From positions 22,979,725 through 23,043,724 of the forward strand of contig NC_135555.1 in assembly GCF_964340395.1 (NCBI RefSeq): a stretch of DNA of 64,000 nucleotides, in the 5' to 3' direction. Source of the stretch: Glandiceps talaboti (lineage: Eukaryota > Hemichordata > Enteropneusta > Spengelidae). Of the stretch, positions 24,028-36,384 are shown one piece after another (position 1 is the stretch's first letter; every line of letters begins with the position of its first letter). The position numbers were made by a program, and so were the translations under genes. The notes below the pieces were generated by a model. It had not been told where the DNA came from. It ran no database searches and saw only the letters and a program-made list of their open reading frames with translations.

Positions 24028-24188
24028 GTATGCATGCATGCATACAGACAGACATACAGACAGACAGACAGAGACAGAGACAGACACATGCATGCATGCA
24101 TGCATGCATACATACATGCACACACACAGAGACAGACAGACAGGCAGACAGACAGACAGACAGACACACACACACACACACACACACT
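23976..24188. repeat. Compound CACG/CA/CATG/CAGA microsatellite
   Basis: Starts five bases after the TspO-like stop codon and so lies in its 3' UTR. The overlapping ORFs on both strands are repeat translations. Confidence 0.95.
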
Positions 24189-24361
24189 CGATGCATTCAG
24201 GCAAAACATTCAGAGATTTCCTTAGGGGAAGTTAAACATAATTGCGCATGTCAGCATGCTGACTGTATCGATCAGTATATAAGTAGTAAATACTGAGAGT
24301 AATGACCGAGCACCAGACAGTTCATGGCTTCACAGTCCTAGGCAGAGCCCCAGGTGTATTT

Positions 24362-24368
24362 CAATAAA
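24362..24368 (+). terminator. Candidate poly(A) signal of the TspO-like gene
   Basis: CAATAAAGG lies about 390 bp after the stop; a second AATAAA follows near 24538. Either could end the transcript. Confidence 0.4.
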
Positions 24369-24379
24369 GGAATATCTAA

Positions 24380-24611
24380 TAACATTGTACAGTCAAATAT
24401 AAACAACTATCGCCTTGAAATCAAAAGACCGTCATTTCAAAAGATTCGTGGGTTTTTCATCACTCCTGTGTTGCTCGTTTTATATAAATTTAAGATAAAA
24501 AATTAACAGAATTATGATTTCTCTTCTTATATTAAACCAATAAAGTGTATCCATACATTCGATGTTCGTTAGTTTTGTATGTATGTATGTATGTATGTAT
24601 GTATGTATGTA

Positions 24612-24642
<31 letters not shown>

Positions 24643-24904
24643 AGCAAGGCAAACAATACAATTTCTTCCCTCTTTTTTAAATAATATTTGTCAAGGAGAT
24701 TAACCAGAAATAATATCGACGTTGTAATCTGATAGCGTTATGTATACTCTGTTTACTGTCTGGCTACGTACCTGTGTTCTTTGTGTTACACTAGTGTTAT
24801 AGTATTAGTATTATTGTGATGTGTAAATGTTACTTTGAAGGCCACTGTGTGTTTATCATAAGCTGTGGTTGATGGTGTTCTATTTCGTAGTCCAGTTGTT
24901 TTCA

Positions 24905-24949
<45 letters not shown>

Positions 24950-26677
24950 ACACACAATTACATACAGTATATCTACGTTTTATGCATATTATGTGAATGA
25001 ATAAACATGTATTTCAAGTTGATCTAGCATGATTAATTGAAATTTTATAAGTAACTGACTACAAGGTTGTTGTATTTGTTATTCTCTTCTTTTGTCATCT
25101 TCGGTCATCGACCACAAAGGAACTAGCCACAACATTCACCTAAAATAACAAGCTCACCTTTGTCTGGTGACGTCATGTGTTTACAAGCCTTCAAATGTCT
25201 GGAAATGCCATCACTGCATGCACATACGTACGTACAAAACACCAAGCTGTGATGACGAGGTATGTCATCGACTCGGGAAAGGGGGATCAATGAGTTGGCG
25301 ATCCATTTCAAAGGCGGAACAAGAGAATCGGTAAAAAAATGTCAATGGCAGTGCATCAAAGATGAAATGTCATTGAAATATTACGTGAAATATCGTCGTC
25401 CGGGTCAACAAATTTAGCAAAAATCAAACACAAACAATCCTCTATATCGAAGTAAACAAAAGAAAGGAAACAAGTGCAATTGCAATATTTTTCAACGTTT
25501 CGTTCATTTCGGTCATTTAAAAAAAAAATTCTTTAAAGTTTACATTCTCGCTGATCCAGAGTACCACGGTACCATGACATAGAGTTGTTAAACGCGAGGT
25601 ACGGTCATAAATGGAAATGCTATATTCATTAATGTTATAACGTTCATGAAAAGAAGAGAAGTTACACTAAAACATTTATATACTCACACACTCTCGAAAA
25701 TACATGAAACATCTATATATTATGTGAGCAAGAACCGGTGAAACTAAGTTAAAATTGAAACAACTTTTTAATAGAAAAACAAATCTGATTCTTTGGATAT
25801 TAATTATTACCCCAGGCAGGTAACTTAAGAATAACGCTAAGATTAATGCTCCGTCCTCTGTATTTATACCTTTCAATAATCCCAGAAAAACTGTTTTCTA
25901 GCAATCAGAAGTGTTGTATGGACAATATTGTTATGTTGACGTCCTTGTGGATGTAGCCTTGACTCCATGCGGATGAGGATGTTAAATTTTGCTTTCCCCC
26001 TCAGTTGTGCATGAAGTGGTGGATGACTTGTTTACTCGATGAGAACGTGAGACTAAACATACACAGGCCAAATTTTAGTTTCCTTTCGTCATGGGACCGA
26101 CGCTGGATGACAGCAAGACATGCGACAGTCACATGTCAGTCCGATCACGACTGCGCATATATATTTGAAATACTATATCGTCTGCGCATATTGTTTTCAT
26201 TATGTTGATGACGTAATTAAAGAATTTATTCCGTCTACACCTCGGCCTCGTTTCGCGACGTAGCCTGAAGCACCAAGACGTGTAACCTTGCTATCGTGGT
26301 GGGTGGTTTCTTAGCATAACAACTAATTTTGCGATATGTATATAAACTTCAATAGCTTAGCTCTATGTGTAAAGGTATTCCTCTTTTTATTCGGTACGTT
26401 ACTATCACCATAATGGTGAAGAAAACAACCATCGAAGCAGGATTTTACAGCTTGTAAGACCCAACTGTGACCTGGAACACATGACGTCACGTGATTTATC
26501 GGCCTGTTATTGTGTTTGTTTACTTCGTGCTATGACCCCATAAGGACCCAACATTCCTGTGACACACATACCAGAATTCGTAAAACATGTATGTGAAAGA
26601 CTCGAAAACAGATAGTACTTTTCTGTCTTTCTCCCCTCTCGTTCTCTCTCTTAGGCTCTATCTCTTGCTTACTCTCA

Positions 26678-26765
<88 letters not shown>

Positions 26766-27100
26766 TCTCTCTTTCTCTCTCTCTCTCAGATTCGTAATAA
26801 ATATCATTTAATTCAAACTAACAAAATTGCTATACTATAGATGATGCAATCCAAACAGTTTGTTCTTGTGTCTGTATAAACGGTATGTAGGTCGCTAGTT
26901 AAATAAACTACCAATACAAGAGACCAATCACAAGAATGTGTGTATTTGTCAGTTAGGTGATGTATTACATGTGTACTAAATGTGAGTCGTCTGTCCACCT
27001 ACAAACACAATAAATTACCATTCTCAAGAGGGTCATACGAACTTTTCTCCCCACTATCAGCTGACCGTGGTGTGACCGAAATGTTTGATGAGATTGACAA
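24380..27100. other. Intergenic, no gene recognised
   Basis: Holds (GTAT)n(GT)n at 24579-24642, (TG)n(CG)n(CA)n at 24907-24955 and a (CT)n tract at 26683-26788. No ORF here resembles a known family and no convincing exon was found. Confidence 0.5.
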
Positions 27101-27174
27101 ATTGAAATGTAGGTGTGCTACAAGTAATTTACGTGTAGTTACTAGGTGTGACATAGAGTTGCAGTGTCTGGTCT

Positions 27175-27535
27175 CAGTGATATCACCACAGGCACTTGTT
27201 TCCCGAGATATGTATCAGAACACAATAAAATGTCGATAATATCGGTAATATTAACGTGTTTTATCCCCGGGTTTTAGCCAATTGTACATGAAAGGGGTAA
27301 AATCATACTTGTTTCTGTGATCGCGCAAGTCCACTCACGAGATACAGTCTATATATTCCGGTGAGTGGACTTGTGCGATCACAGAAACAAGTGTTATTTT
27401 ACCCCCTTTCATATGCAATTGGCTAAAACCCGGGGATAAAACACGTCAATAGTATCGATATTATCGACATTTCAATGTATTCTGATAGAAATATTCTGAT
27501 ACATATCTCGGGAAATAAGTGTCTGTGGACATCAC
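27175..27535. repeat. Large foldback (inverted repeat) at the LINE 5' side
   Basis: Arms of about 160-175 bp flank a short centre near 27341-27358. Paired blocks include GTTTTATCCCCGGGTTTTAG with CTAAAACCCGGGGATAAAAC, AAGTCCACTCAC with GTGAGTGGACTT, and ATCTCGGGAAAYAAGTG in the outer part. The outer end of the right arm runs into RT coding sequence. Confidence 0.85.
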
Positions 27536-28480
27536 CGATTGTTATCTGGTGTACCGCAAGGTACACTTCTTGGACCGCTGTACTTCCGACCTTTCTTCTC
27601 TATGACTTGCCAAACACAGTGAACGCCAATGTACGACCATTTTCCAATGACTGCATAAAAGTATAGAGAGAGATTTCAACAAACCACGACATTGCATCGC
27701 TATAGGAAGACATCAATGCCCTTGGTAGATGGGAAAAAGACTAGCAAACGAACTTCAACCTATCCAAATGTTATACATGGAATGTCACTAATATACGGCA
27801 ACCGAGGAGTCTCATGACAAATCAATTTTGATTTTAAAAACGAAAAAAGGGAAGAAAAATAGGAGAAAAAAAAGAAAAAAATGAAAAAAGCTTATTTCAC
27901 ATTATTTGGCAGTTTAAAAAAAGAAAAAAGTTTGTTTCATATCAATTTGCATTTCGTTTTGATTTTTTAAAAAAAGAAAAAAATGAAAAAGTTTATTTCA
28001 CTTCAATTGGCAGTTTAAAAAAATGTTTGTCTCATAAGAAAAACGGCCACAACCTAACAACAGTAACTTATAACACTTACCATGGAATTGAAATCAGCAA
28101 TATTTTTTTCATGGGCACATCACATCACATCAAACATGTCATCAACAAAACTAACAAGATGTTAGGCCTCATAAAAAGAAACATAAGCTGTGGTGACAGA
28201 GCCATCAATTCAACGGAAACCGATTTCAAAGCCCTAGTTCGTTCAAAACTGGAATATTGAGCAAATATTTGGGACCCACATCGATCATCAAAATAACAAA
28301 GCATCATTAGAGAAAATTCAACGGACAGTCCGCTTCGTAACACAATTACAAATCGAAAGACAGTGTCACAGATAAGCTACATGACCTAGACTGTAACAAT
28401 GGGAACCACTAGAACATCACAGAACCAAACAGCGTTTAATTACACTCGAGCCTAGAAAGAAATCCATGGTATCACACCTT
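27500..28480 (+). pseudogene. Decayed non-LTR (LINE) reverse transcriptase
   Basis: LSGVPQGTLLGPL (from 27542), the block just before the YxDD region of LINE RTs, is intact. After a frame change comes LLYDLPNTVNANVRPFSNDC, in which the usual ADD box reads SND, so the active site is lost. Further fragments appear near 28090-28290: a GIEI-like box, INKTNKMLGLIKRNI, and FKALVRSKLEY with WDPH after a stop, typical of the RT 3' end of Jockey/CR1-like elements. Several frameshifts, stops and poly-A/GAAAAA tracts (27830-28020) interrupt it. Endonuclease and ORF1 are absent. Confidence 0.8.
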
Positions 28481-28499
28481 CCTATATTCAACTTAAATC

Positions 28500-29516
28500 A
28501 GTACATTCAATCATAACTACATATTAGAACCACACAACGTCTAACTAAAATGGCCAAAATTGAATATTTTTTTTCAGAGAGCACAATCAATTCCAAATCA
28601 GTATGTAGTAGTATTAGTGCTATGAACACAAAGCAAGTATGTGAGGAAAAAAGTTCTTTTGTTGACACTTTATTTTAGTGTCATAAGCGAAAATTCTTCC
28701 ATTTCTGACATTTATTTTATAGAAATATTTGTATATAGGGGTACAAAACATCCATTAAAAGTAAAATCGATTTTGTAGGATGAGAACTAAAATGGCTCAC
28801 CCCCACCCCCAAAGTAAAAGAATTGTTTTTTTTTCTTTTTACCCTACTTTGAACTATTGATCTTACATACAAGCTTATATGTATGCCTAAAACAGGTCAT
28901 CAGAAGACGTGACAGTTTCGAACTCGTCCTACTATAGAATGTTTTGTAATAGCTGTGTGAGACGTTTTGTCTAGAGATATTTCTTTTATACAAATTTAAA
29001 TATCTTCATCTTCATGATCTTGAAGTAAACTGCATCGCTCAGGGGATGGGAAAATTGTGTGCTGTCACATGCTGGCATTATGAACCTCGTAAAAATACCT
29101 CTGATTGTACGTGGACAGTGAAGAGTTTGTTACATGTATTGTCTCGTTTGTATTGTGAATATGGTAAATCATGCATGATTACAAATAACGCTTACAGTGT
29201 GTATGGCTCTTAGCACTTTTAATTATACTTCAAAAAAAATATTCAAATTATTCAAGCATGACATGTCGACAGTACGCGGTATTAATTAAGTTATAAAAGT
29301 ATTGTAAATATATTATAGCGTAAAACACATTGTACACACAGCCAGTAACTTTGTTTTCAAAATATCCGACGTCTTGCATGTCTTGTTGCTATGTATTTAT
29401 CATGTCAACATAGATAGCTAGAACTATATTAGATAGATAGATAGATAGATAGACAGATAGATAGATAGATGGGTGGATCGATTATTGATGGATAGACAGA
29501 TATATAGATATTAGAT

Positions 29517-29551
<35 letters not shown>

Positions 29552-29669
29552 CAGATAGATAGATAGATGGGTGGATCGATTATTGATGGATAGACAGATA
29601 TATAGATATTAGATAGATAGATAGATAGATGGATGGATGGCTTATGGATGGATAGGCAGATAAATGGAG

Positions 29670-29716
<47 letters not shown>

Positions 29717-29749
29717 TAGATAGATAGATAGACAGATAGACAGATAGAC

Positions 29750-29788
<39 letters not shown>

Positions 29789-30560
29789 TACATAGTCATG
29801 ATCAACGTGTCTGTGTCGAAACTCACTATATGTATTATCAGGTTTTGATTACGAGTTTGTGAAGCCCTACTATACCATTGAAAGTACACAGGCGGTATCG
29901 GTAATGGATAGGGGTCTATTGACAGTGCTGGCCCTAATTGTTGTGGTTTTTATAAATCACACAATGAAATTAAACTGTCACAGTGGTACGGACTATTTCC
30001 GTCTGACCTAAATAGAAATATTATGGTTGTACATGAATATACAAATAGTACCAGTGTGTGTACGTGTATATGGGGGTACCTTCAAGACATTTGGCACGTT
30101 GCCAACAAAGCTCAAACTTCGAAGGCATGCAAAGCATGACATGACACGTGATGTGTCAGGTCGCCAGGTCACAGCCATTTACAGCGTCTCAGTCGTAACC
30201 CGACCTCCTTCTCAGAGATAGCAACCCCTTCCTTTCGTTTTATTTTTCTATGAAGCGTTAAAGTGAAATGCCACGAAATCCAGGCAACTATAGTGAACTA
30301 TTGGAATTTGTACATCATGTTTACATGTGTCATATTAAAACTTAACTAGTGAATCGGATCAGGTGATACACAAAATGCAAAGTTGAAAACCATGTTTTCT
30401 GTGTACATGGTTGTCTATCTAATTTGAATGCCGAAATGGACATACAGCTACAGAGCGACCTTGGTATATACGTAAACAAAGGAACGCCATTAGACACTAA
30501 ATGTAACATAAATACACTCTCCGGTGTAGTTGTTTGCTGTACTAGTGTAACCCTGAAGAT
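28500..30560. other. Intergenic, simple repeats, no gene recognised
   Basis: The main content is a (GATA)n/(TA)n/(CAGA)n block at 29430-29790, with a near-copy of ATGGGTGGATCGATTATTGA at 29469 and 29569. No exon was seen. Confidence 0.5.
29430..29790. repeat. (GATA)n/(TA)n/(CAGA)n compound microsatellite with internal 100-bp duplication
   Basis: The stretch containing GGGTGGATCGATTATTGATG and ATAGACAGATATATAGATAT occurs twice, about 100 bp apart, inside the GATA array. Confidence 0.92.
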
Positions 30561-30589
30561 GGCTTGAAATAGGACTTTCATTTTCATTT

Positions 30590-32625
30590 ATTTGCCAATA
30601 TTCACAACAAAGTAGTCATTCATGGCCACACACACAACAAAAATAAATAATGATCAGAACTTTGACTCAACCATTCCTTCAATAAATTTCCTCACATAAA
30701 TCAAACTAGTTACTCATTATGTATACAAATTCATATCTCCATGATTTATTTATATATAAAGATTAATAACATATAGCACATTTTATGGATAATCATAAAT
30801 CCATATGATTAATCTAAGTCTGGAAAATACAGATACATTAATATTGGGAATAGCTATTTTTAACAAGACTCACTCCAATAGTGCCAACTTTTTCACAAAG
30901 CTGTTATAACAAAGCAATACAAAATAAGTGAAAGAAAAAGGAAAGCAATTTTACACAACACAGTTCAGCAGTTTAGGCCATAACATAAACAAAACTTTAT
31001 ACAAATAACATATAAATGAAATCTTACAAACTTTTGATATACAAAAAACAATGAAATTTGCATAGACTCTCAAGTACACTTGACAAACTGTATATCCATT
31101 TATCCCTGTACAGATATCTAAAATCCTAAAGTCTGTTTGATTTGCTCAATTTAAGTATAATCTTCAATGATATAAACAAAACTTTCGTATCTTTAGATGA
31201 TCTGTCAACTGCACTTGGAGTCTACCCTGTACCTTTTTGTTGTTTTTGATTTTTTTCTCTTGAATGTTTCAGTGGTCTAGTGTCAAGGACACCTACCTGG
31301 TGGGTTAAGATAGGACCACACATTTTAAACAGAAATACAAACTACTACCATGAAATATTCCATGTTTACCAGTTTTACATGGCTTTGAAAATGAAAACTA
31401 TGTACAGTATAGCTAGGTGGAATAGCTATGAACTGAAATGTTTGGCTGTTTACAACTTACAACATACTATAAACTTGCACTCTACCCTACAAGTCAAGTG
31501 GTACACACAGTGTACAAATAAATACAATATTGTGCGCCATTTTCCTCAGAAAACATTTCATTTTGATCATAATTTGTCTTCATTTCGAAAACAAACTCCA
31601 CTATTTAGTAAAGAAGTATGTGTTACTTTTGTAAATCTATAAACTTTGCATAATAATCCATAACATAATTCTCATCATTAAATTTCCTCATTTTCACCAG
31701 CCCTGGGTTTACAACCATTTTATAGATCAAGTAAATCAGCAAAATTTGTAACGATCGAACGTATGGACTACTGCAAATTGCACATTTTTTTTTTCCATTT
31801 TTTTTTTCCATTTTAGAACTGTTTACAGCATATGACTAGCTAGAAATTAGAATCCGAAATGTCGTGAACGACGCTATCAAATGCGAATTCATGAACACTG
31901 GAAAACATTAGTCACCTGGAAAAATGCACCTGGGTTAGTTATTCCTTCTTTTAAATGAAATAGTTGCTTTGATGCGACAAACATTTCAATGGAAGAAAAT
32001 GTACGGGTTTGAAAATGACTGCAGAATGTAATCTTTCTACACACTGTTCGACTATTGTGTGTTTACAATAAACAAAAAAATACGCAGTTCCGTTTCCTCT
32101 TAGAAACAATGTACCCTATTAAATACTCACAATAAAATTCAAAGGACTTATCAAAAGCATTTTCACACGTCAAGGCAAAGAAAAGACTTTAACAATATAC
32201 AAAGATGGAATACAGGTGAAGATGTCCAAACATGATCAAAGCACCAACTAGCGAAAGGGTACATGTACATGCAGTTGTAGTAAACATTGGTTTATAAACA
32301 AACATACTACAGATCGAAGTTTCTGTGTTCAAAATAGAAATTGCACGTCCTGCAAAACAGTATCTCCCAATGCGTCCAAAAAAGAATGTCCTTATTCCCG
32401 TCCTCTAAGTTTGTTTACGAATTCAATTCAAAGACATTCAAATGTCGACCTTGGTCATTATGCAGCAACGTAGATATACCACCCAGACACAAAATGGCGA
32501 CGGTTTTATAATCGTTGACAAAAACACGTTTGACGGTCACGGCGTGTTTATGTAACAACATGGCACGAATAAGACAACCTGAGATGCGGTTTTTCTTTAA
32601 AGTTCCAATATTCCTCCATGTTGTA
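30590..32625 (-). other. Candidate long 3' UTR of the intronless gene
   Basis: About 2 kb follow the stop on the minus strand without another gene. Candidate AATAAA signals on minus (TTTATT on plus) occur near 30587, which would give a transcript end close to 30570. The ORF 32415-32714 partly overlaps the coding region in another frame and is a shadow. The boundary is inferred. Confidence 0.4.
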
Positions 32626-33075
32626 TTAGCACGCTGGTGAAGGAGGTTGGCTGAAATTATCATCTTCGGAATCTGAGTACGAAAATTTTCTTTTAAAAGC
32701 ACCATTTCTGTCATTCGATTCTTCCTGCAATCGCTGTAGCCGTTGGACCGCTTCGTTGACTAAATTTCCCTGCCGTAGGAGCTCTTCTAAGAGTTCATGT
32801 GATTGTGATGGTCCAGTTCTTTTCTTGATACGTCCTGAGTGAATATGTTTGAGGTAAGCACAGTCTTCGCTGTGACAAACAAGTCCAATTCGGCAGTGTT
32901 TACATGGTACTCCATAAGGGGAGGATCTGTGATGGTGAGCACGCTGTTTTTGTCTGGCCTTCAGCCTCAGTGTTTCGCTCACTTTTTTCACCAATTCGTC
33001 GATCTCCCCGTTAGAAATCACAGTTGGTGACAACTGTGGGCACCTGACGACTACTTGGCTGTGCAGAGACGGCAT
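32626..33075 (-). CDS. Intronless 149-residue protein with C-x2-C-x5-C-x4-C motif, unknown family
   Basis: One open frame from an ATG with AAC before it. Visible parts are a basic, histidine-rich stretch (residues 39-52, RLKARQKQRAHHHR), a compact cysteine motif C58, C61, C67, C72 that could bind zinc, a leucine-rich helix (about 92-117, HELLEELLRQGNLVNEAVQ), a basic KRKF and an acidic-Ser tail ending QPPSPAC. Composition suggests a small nuclear or cytosolic regulator. The lack of introns, long candidate 3' UTR and upstream response element fit an inducible immediate-early-type gene, but this is inference. I do not recognise the family. A chance ORF is unlikely given the ordered domains and low-repeat sequence. 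Confidence 0.75.
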   Translation of the reverse strand: MPSLHSQVVVRCPQLSPTVISNGEIDELVKKVSETLRLKARQKQRAHHHRSSPYGVPCKHCRIGLVCHSEDCAYLKHIHSGRIKKRTGPSQSHELLEELLRQGNLVNEAVQRLQRLQEESNDRNGAFKRKFSYSDSEDDNFSQPPSPAC

Positions 33076-33587
33076 GTTGAGATGTCTTTCCGTCGTGGAT
33101 ATTGGTAAAAAAATTGATGATAGACTGAGATCTCTCCTTTAGCTCCGAGCCTAAACAAATCAGGACCCGAATGAATGGCAACAAACACAGACTGTTTTCA
33201 TTCCATCTGCCAATGCACTTTACATAAATTAGTCCGCCAAGCGCGCGAAATCAGAGGTGACCTTGAGAACATCGCAGCAAATCAGAGCGAAATACGAGCT
33301 TTAGAGTTGAAATATCTTACATGTAGGATAAAATTATCAAAAAAAAGTATAAGTTAAATATATGTCTCGAATATCTTCTCGTATTTGTAGACTAAATCAC
33401 GGCCTATATATTGATGGGTGCAATGATTTTGTTATTGTGTAGCGGTGACAGGGCTATTTGTTGACAACACGTCAGCTACGCAAGTATGTGTGTTCATGAC
33501 TGGCGAGCGTGACTCATTTGTTATGACTAGACACTTCGCCAAAGCTGATTGGCTACATGGCCATGGTGTTATTTTTGAAACATGGAC

Positions 33588-33613
33588 GGGCATGTTTTCC
33601 TGAAAACATGTTT
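33588..33613. promoter_or_regulatory. p53-type response element, two perfect half-sites
   Basis: GGGCATGTTT (33588-33597) and AAACATGTTT (33604-33613) both match RRRCWWGYYY with no mismatch and a 6-bp spacer. The site lies 513 bp upstream of the ATG of the intronless minus-strand gene. A reversed CCAAT box (GATTGG, 33547-33552) is nearby. The function is predicted only. Confidence 0.5.
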
Positions 33614-33619
33614 ATGTTA

Positions 33620-34600
33620 TTAATTTTATTCATATTGTGTAACATAATTTTTTTGTAGACATCCTTTGTCGAAGTGAAATTATTTCTGACAATAATACAT
33701 TGCCGTATTTCGATTAATTTTTACTGTTGTTTTTTTACAGTGTAAAGTGACCGTAAATGCATGACCCCTTACGAGCCTGACACTTGGCACTGTTCCCATT
33801 TATTAGGATTCACACACGTGTAAAAACACACAGCATCCATTCCCCGGATCCATTCACTCAAATCACTTACGTATGACTTTTCATTATAACAGTGTTGACA
33901 AACTCTTTCTCATCCAAGTTTTTAACTTTATGTATGTAAATAGGTCTTCGACCGAGTCCAAAATGTGTGTACTCCCTTACTACTTAGCAACCTTCATTCA
34001 TCCACGTCGCAAGTAAGAAAGTCATATTATTATAGTACATACAAAAACAGAAAATGTTTGTAAATTGTTCATACTATACAGTTTTGTATTATTTTTGAAT
34101 TGTAACACCATACCACAATCTCTGATACTGTCAGTTGAGTAATACAAGAATTGAATTGACAAGTGAGAAACTTGTCTTGTATGTGATCATAGTACAACTT
34201 GCAAGTATAACATGGTATAACAGTCGAGCCCCCGGTCGAGCCTACAAATTTAGCATACTCATCCACCATGTTCATGACTCCATGAGTGATTTAAATGAAT
34301 TTGTTTTGCCCATATTTCTAACGAAACCACGTTTTCTTCTTTTTTTCCGATCACCTGTATTGACTAAAATAAGTTCCTCATATAATAAATATTTATATTT
34401 CTTCCAATGACTGGCGGCTCACTATTATGACATTTGAAATGTGTTAAAATGCACTACAAATTAATTATTTGATCTCAGTCACACAAGTTTATAATCGATT
34501 AGATTATCAATTAACAGAAAGTTCGATATAAATAAGTATTAAAATTACACAACACAATTTAGATAAGCCGAGACTCGCGGCTCTCGACTGCAAACTGTCA
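33620..34600. other. Intergenic, nothing recognised
   Basis: AT-rich unique-looking sequence without a supported ORF. Confidence 0.4.
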
Positions 34601-34626
34601 GTCTTGTATATACCTATGTATGATAT

Positions 34627-34734
34627 TAGTCTCGCTGCCAGACTCGTGACTATCGTCCCCAAGCTAGCAATGCATGCCGCTCGGCATACATAAACAGATT
34701 AGGGACGATAGTCACGAGTCTGGCAGCGAGACTA
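34627..34734. mobile_element. Miniature inverted-repeat element, perfect 33-bp arms
   Basis: The arm starting TAGTCTCGCTGCCAGACTCG (34627-34659) is perfectly inverted at 34702-34734, around a 42-bp centre. TATGATAT flanks it at 34619-34626 and again one base past the right arm, consistent with an approximately 8-bp TSD as in hAT-type MITEs. Confidence 0.8.
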
Positions 34735-34739
34735 TTATG

Positions 34740-36085
34740 ATATCATCTTTATACTAACCTTACATATTATTTTATTTGACTGAAAATTACTCATAAAAAT
34801 ACATAATATAAGTCTGTTAAATAAACTCATAAATACTAGAACAGTGGTAAAAATAAAAAATAATTATTGGCGAAATAATGAAACATGCATAGTGCAAAAT
34901 GTGATGTGCAATGTGTATTTTCATGTATTTGTAAAATGATATCATAGTAAATTGATATACTTATGCTTCTACGTAGGAGGGTATATTTTATGTGTAAGCG
35001 ATTATAACAGTATACTGAACATTTGTTTTTCTCATCAACTTGAAATATGTAATGTGAAGGTTTGCAATAGGCTGGCAGAATATGCCTATAAGTATATAGC
35101 TAGGCGATCGGCTTGATACGGCCAATTGAGACTGGGTTTACGTGGCCGTGGGGGCCATAAACTTAGCTAGCTAAGATCAGTAAAGAGCGGCCACAAATGA
35201 CATGACATGACATGTCGACAATTGTCGAAATTAAACGAAAGTAAATAATAATTGATCGAAATAAAGTACAATTAGATATGATAGAGAATTGTGAACATGT
35301 CTACCTTTTTAATGGAAAATTACTTGAGATATTTCACAAACAAAAAGTATGGTGTATGCACGCCTAAATATTTATTTTATTCTGTGCAAAGATTCAATTA
35401 AAACAAAATTACATAAGCTTACATACTATTAGGAACTATGCGACAGAGTGCACTGACCGATTGACGTTGCCAAAGGTTTTAAATAGCGACAACAACATAC
35501 AATTGATAAATGTGTACGTGAAATAAACAAAGCTACAGACGCAATCTGCCCTCCGTCTCTTGTAAGGGGAATACAATTTGAAGAGTGCCTAGTGACGCAG
35601 TAATAAATATGGATCGATGTGTAAATTCTAGTCCAGAGCCCGGAGACTTGGTATCATTGTCTAATTCAACATATTGACTTGATGAACGACTTATAGTAAT
35701 TATGGCGTGTGATGTATTCGTATGATATTGACGAGGCCTCAGATGATTTTTACTCTACTCATCTGTGGTTTGAGTTAGACTATAAGTTTTAGAATAAACG
35801 CACCCACAAATATACTACAGCCATAGGGACCCAATATGTCTCTTTTTGACGTGGTGCGTTGGTACATTATAATCGTAATGAAGCTTTATACGTGACGTTG
35901 GCTGTAATTGAACCAATCTGATTAATCTGATGTAGCTAGAACACAACTCGATTAAACTTTCATCTCCCTTTATTTCCTTGGTGTTGTCATTTGTTTCTAT
36001 ATGTGTTAGTTCTTGGTGTGATCCTTTTGAAGATATGAATTTAATATTAAAGGAAATGGTAATTGGTAAAACAGTTGTTGTACCC
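34740..36085. other. Intergenic, nothing recognised
   Basis: AT-rich; no supported ORF, repeat or RNA gene was seen. Confidence 0.4.
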
Positions 36086-36110
36086 AGTAAATAATAAATA
36101 AATGAATAGA

Positions 36111-36146
<36 letters not shown>

Positions 36147-36380
36147 CCCACGAAATGGGAGAATTGTTATCAGTTTTGTAGTTAACGACATGAAGGATGA
36201 ATAAATCATAAATGAATAAATAAATAAATACATATGTTTCTGAATGAATGAATGAATGAATGAATGAATGAATGAATGAATGAATGAATGAATGAGTGGA
36301 TGGATAGATGGATGGAAGAATGAATGAATGAATGAATGAATGAATGAATGAATGAAAGAATGAATGAATTAATTAATAAT
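36086..36380. repeat. (AATA)n and (GAAT)n microsatellites
   Basis: An AATA block (36086-36144), an AATA block near 36210-36230 and a GAAT/GGAT block (36240-36370). The ORFs on minus here are repeat translations. Confidence 0.95.
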
Positions 36381-36384
36381 GGTT

